7,931 nucleotides of DNA from Candidatus Moraniibacteriota bacterium (GTDB taxonomy: Bacteria; Patescibacteriota; Minisyncoccia; Moranbacterales; GCA-2747515). Positions 6,422-7,931 of this stretch are shown one piece after another. Positions within the stretch are counted from its first letter, which is position 1. Each line of letters begins with the position of its first letter. Both the position numbers and the translations under genes were made by a program. Below the pieces are notes generated by a model. The model was not told the DNA's origin. It did not search any database and saw only the letters and a program-made list of their open reading frames with translations. Where the stretch lies: positions 1-7,931 of the forward strand of contig JALVPE010000001.1 in the NCBI GenBank assembly GCA_027031945.1, in the 5' to 3' direction.

Positions 6422-6910
6422 TTAACTTATCACCTCATTAATGATTTGAGCATCTTTTTTTTCATCAATCTTTTCATCAATAATTTTTTCAACCGCAGTT
6501 GCTACCAAAACAGAAATTTCAGATTTAACTTCCGCAACCATCTTTTTCTTTTCTTCTTCTGCTACTTTTTTGGCTTTTTGAATGATTTTTTCGGATTCTT
6601 CTTGTGCTGTTTTTACTAATTCCTCTCTATTTATCTGAGCTTGTTCCTGAGCTTTTTCTACAATTTCTTTTGCTTCTTTTTTGGCTTGTGCCAAAACCTC
6701 TCTCTCCTTTTCCTCAATTTCTTTTAATTTTTTGCCAGATTCTTCAGCATCTGCTAATCCTTTTTCAATTTTTTGACTTCTATCATCAAGTATTTTCAAT
6801 ACCGGTTTGTAAGCAAATTTATACAAAACTAACAACAAAATGGCAAAGTTAATTAACTGTGCAGAGAATAATCTCCAATCTATTCCCAAACTTGTCAATA
6901 ATTCATTCAT
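6422..6910 (-). CDS. atpF: F-type ATP synthase subunit b
   Basis: Subunit b forms the peripheral stalk, holding F1 still against the turning c-ring; two copies are expected because only one b-type gene lies in the operon here. The 162 residues show one N-terminal membrane helix (about 14-33, FSAQLINFAILLLVLYKF), then KPVLKILDDR, then a long charged, Ala/Glu/Lys-rich coiled coil (about 45-130), and a C-terminal delta-binding segment (about 131-162). Size and layout are ordinary. It follows atpE after a 104-base gap that contains a stem-loop, and its stop lies only 5 bases before atpH, so the two are probably translationally coupled. The start has no Shine-Dalgarno; the leader is AT-only. Confidence 0.96.
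   Translation of the reverse strand: MNELLTSLGIDWRLFSAQLINFAILLLVLYKFAYKPVLKILDDRSQKIEKGLADAEESGKKLKEIEEKEREVLAQAKKEAKEIVEKAQEQAQINREELVKTAQEESEKIIQKAKKVAEEEKKKMVAEVKSEISVLVATAVEKIIDEKIDEKKDAQIINEVIS
6429..6436 (-). promoter_or_regulatory. GAGGTGAT, possible distant ribosome site for atpH
   Basis: GAGGTGAT inside the last codons of atpF is a perfect complement to the usual 16S rRNA 3' end. It is the only strong match near an atp start, but it ends 12 bases before the atpH ATG, and the GAGG core is 16 bases away, longer than normal spacing. It may be a coincidence of the codons for Glu-Val-Ile. Confidence 0.25.
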
Positions 6911-6962
6911 ATTTTTATAACTTTATATATTTTAAATATATTTAAATTAGTTTCCAATTAGG

Positions 6963-6987
6963 GACCCACAGTTTAAACCTGTGAGTC
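6963..6987 (-). promoter_or_regulatory. Stem-loop in the atpE-atpF gap
   Basis: In the minus-strand transcript GACUCACAG (6987-6979) pairs with CUGUGGGUC (6971-6963) over 9 bp, including one U-G wobble, around the 7-base loop GUUUAAA. On the plus strand the wobble would be an A-C mismatch, so the fold suits RNA made from the operon strand. It lies 27 bases after the atpE stop and 52 before atpF. No T run follows, so it is not a typical terminator. An inferred role is an mRNA 3'-end stabiliser or processing point that favours atpE. Confidence 0.55.
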
Positions 6988-7014
6988 TTTGATTGTAAAC
7001 CAATTAAGCACAGA

Positions 7015-7281
7015 TTACACAAATGTAATAATCAATGCCACAACCAATGCATAAATCGCAATCGCTTCCGTAAACGCAATAGCAAGAATCATATTTGTCT
7101 TAATCTTTGCTTCTGCTTCAGGATTACGTCCAATTGCTTCCATTGCTTTTGAAGCAAGTATACCAATGCCCAGACCTGGACCAATTGCTCCAAGACCAAT
7201 TGCAAGTGCTGCTGCAATTGCTTTTGCTGATTGAGGATTATTTAGCGCACCCTCCATGACAGCTTTTGTCTCTTCTACCAT
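7015..7281 (-). CDS. atpE: F-type ATP synthase subunit c
   Basis: Subunit c forms the rotating membrane ring and carries the coupling ion. The 88 residues form two membrane helices: about 20-45 with the Gly-rich GLGAIGPGLGIG (29-40), and about 62-87 (MILAIAFTEAIAIYALVVAL). They are joined by the polar loop GRNPEA (51-56). Glu72 is the ion-binding carboxylate. Sodium-type rings such as that of Ilyobacter tartaricus have Gln in helix 1 (GPGVGQG) and Ser after the Glu. Here these positions are Ile39 and Ala73, so proton coupling is inferred. A polar extension of about 18 residues precedes helix 1. The gene lies 89 bases after atpB and 104 before atpF, the two largest gaps in the operon. The start lacks a Shine-Dalgarno. 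Confidence 0.97.
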   Translation of the reverse strand: MVEETKAVMEGALNNPQSAKAIAAALAIGLGAIGPGLGIGILASKAMEAIGRNPEAEAKIKTNMILAIAFTEAIAIYALVVALIITFV

Positions 7282-7308
7282 AATTTATAATGGTTAATGA
7301 ATTAAAAT

Positions 7309-7336
7309 TATTTACTACATATATTTAAACAGTCAA
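7309..7336 (-). promoter_or_regulatory. Weak promoter candidate ahead of atpE
   Basis: On the minus strand, TTGACT (7336-7331, 5 of 6 to the -35 consensus) is followed after 16 bases by TAAATA (7314-7309, 3 of 6 to the -10 consensus) in the atpB-atpE gap. Transcription from here would give a leader of roughly 20 bases before the atpE ATG. The -10 match is poor and such matches are common in AT-rich DNA. Confidence 0.25.
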
Positions 7337-7370
7337 TGTGTAAATTTCATTTACTGCTTAAAACATGTAA

Positions 7371-7931
7371 TTAATGAACTTCCGTTGCCATCTTAAAAAA
7401 CACCAGAGTTAACATTGAAAACACTAATGCTTGTATAAATCCAACAAATAATTCCAAAAACAAAAAAGGCAATGGCACAAAAAGTGGCACCAAAGACAAC
7501 ATTACCAACAAAAGAACTTCACCTGCAAAAATATTACCAAATAAACGAAAAGAAAAAGAAATGATTTTTGCAAACTCAGAAATAACCTCCAAAAGTCCTA
7601 CAAAAAATCCTATAAAATAAGGCTTCTTTAAAGGACTTACAAAAAATTTACCTGCATATTTTTTTGCTCCAATTGCTGTTATACCCATAAATTGAGCTGC
7701 AATAACAGCAAAAATTGCAATTGCAGCGGTAACATTTAGGTCAGCACTTGGACTTCTTACAAAAGGAACTAGCACTTCCTCTCCATGATGTATTTGATTT
7801 ACTCCTACAGTTCCAAGTCCCGGTACAAGTTCTAGCCAATTAGACAAGATAACAAATATAAAAATTGTTGCAATAATTGGAAAAAATCTTCTGCTTTGTC
7901 TTCTGTCTCCAGTAACTCCCTCAACCAAATT
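7371..7931 (-). CDS. atpB: F-type ATP synthase subunit a, 5' end outside the window
   Basis: Subunit a forms the two proton half-channels beside the c-ring. The frame is open to the right edge. The 186 visible residues, numbered from the edge, are the C-terminal part; about 50-80 N-terminal residues should lie outside. Visible parts: a membrane helix at about 16-36 (FFPIIATIFIFVILSNWLEL), PSADLNVT (60-67) leading into the next helix, the long hairpin with FRLFGN carrying the essential Arg129 (E. coli Arg210), Asn133 and Glu138 (E. coli Glu219), then Glu160 at the position of E. coli His245 and Gln167 (E. coli Gln252) in the last helix. The TTG codon at 7928 is an internal Leu, not a start. 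It is first in the visible operon; atpI or the operon promoter would lie beyond the edge. Confidence 0.96.
   Translation of the reverse strand, partial: NLVEGVTGDRRQSRRFFPIIATIFIFVILSNWLELVPGLGTVGVNQIHHGEEVLVPFVRSPSADLNVTAAIAIFAVIAAQFMGITAIGAKKYAGKFFVSPLKKPYFIGFFVGLLEVISEFAKIISFSFRLFGNIFAGEVLLLVMLSLVPLFVPLPFLFLELFVGFIQALVFSMLTLVFFKMATEVH

Noticed and set aside
6401..6852. Two plus-strand ORFs opposite atpF rich in Phe and Leu, resembling membrane proteins.
   Set aside because: They are the complement of the Lys/Glu-rich coiled coil of subunit b (AAA/GAA codons read as TTT/TTC), a common artefact.
6954..7006. 7-base direct repeats CCAATTA flanking the atpE-atpF hairpin, suggesting a tiny mobile insertion with target duplication.
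   Set aside because: Seven AT-rich bases recur easily by chance, and the segment between them has no terminal repeats of its own.
7340..7354. Small inverted repeat GTAAAT-TTC-ATTTAC in the atpB-atpE gap.
   Set aside because: Six mostly A-T pairs with a 3-base loop; too weak to call a terminator or regulator.

Overview
This AT-rich window (about one third G+C by eye) is dominated by the minus strand. From right to left it carries an F-type ATP synthase operon in the standard bacterial order: atpB (5' end cut by the right edge), atpE, atpF, atpH, atpA, atpG, atpD, atpC. Two further minus-strand genes follow at the left end: a SnoaL/NTF2-like protein with a duplicated C-terminal motif, and an unrecognised 178-residue cysteine-rich protein. 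No rRNA, tRNA, CRISPR array or insertion sequence is visible.

The organism is probably a low-GC member of the Candidate Phyla Radiation (Patescibacteria). This is inferred from the style of the alpha and beta proteins (for example KHAWAYRQ in alpha and VDLICPF before the beta P-loop), an unusually short delta subunit, an enlarged gamma subunit and near-exclusive TAA stops. Exact taxonomy cannot be fixed by eye. The one TGA stop, on the left-most gene, fits the standard code.

Region 7931-1601 encodes Fo (a, b, c) and F1 (delta, alpha, gamma, beta, epsilon). Key residues are present: the essential Arg of subunit a, the ion-binding Glu of subunit c, P-loops in alpha and beta, the catalytic Glu of beta and the arginine finger of alpha. 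The c subunit lacks the Gln and Ser ligands of sodium-type rings, so the enzyme is probably proton-coupled. A clear stem-loop lies in the atpE-atpF gap and a weak promoter candidate lies ahead of atpE. Both positions fit the need for more c subunit than the other products.

Region 1600-1 holds a hairpin just after atpC, the SnoaL-like gene with its own Shine-Dalgarno (SD) and terminator, then the 178-residue gene with a strong SD and a following hairpin. None of the seven visible atp start codons has an SD at normal spacing, whereas both flanking genes do. I see no convincing new multi-gene system. The second looks worth taking are the SD contrast, the compact delta, the atpE-atpF hairpin and the SnoaL-like protein with a partial internal repeat.
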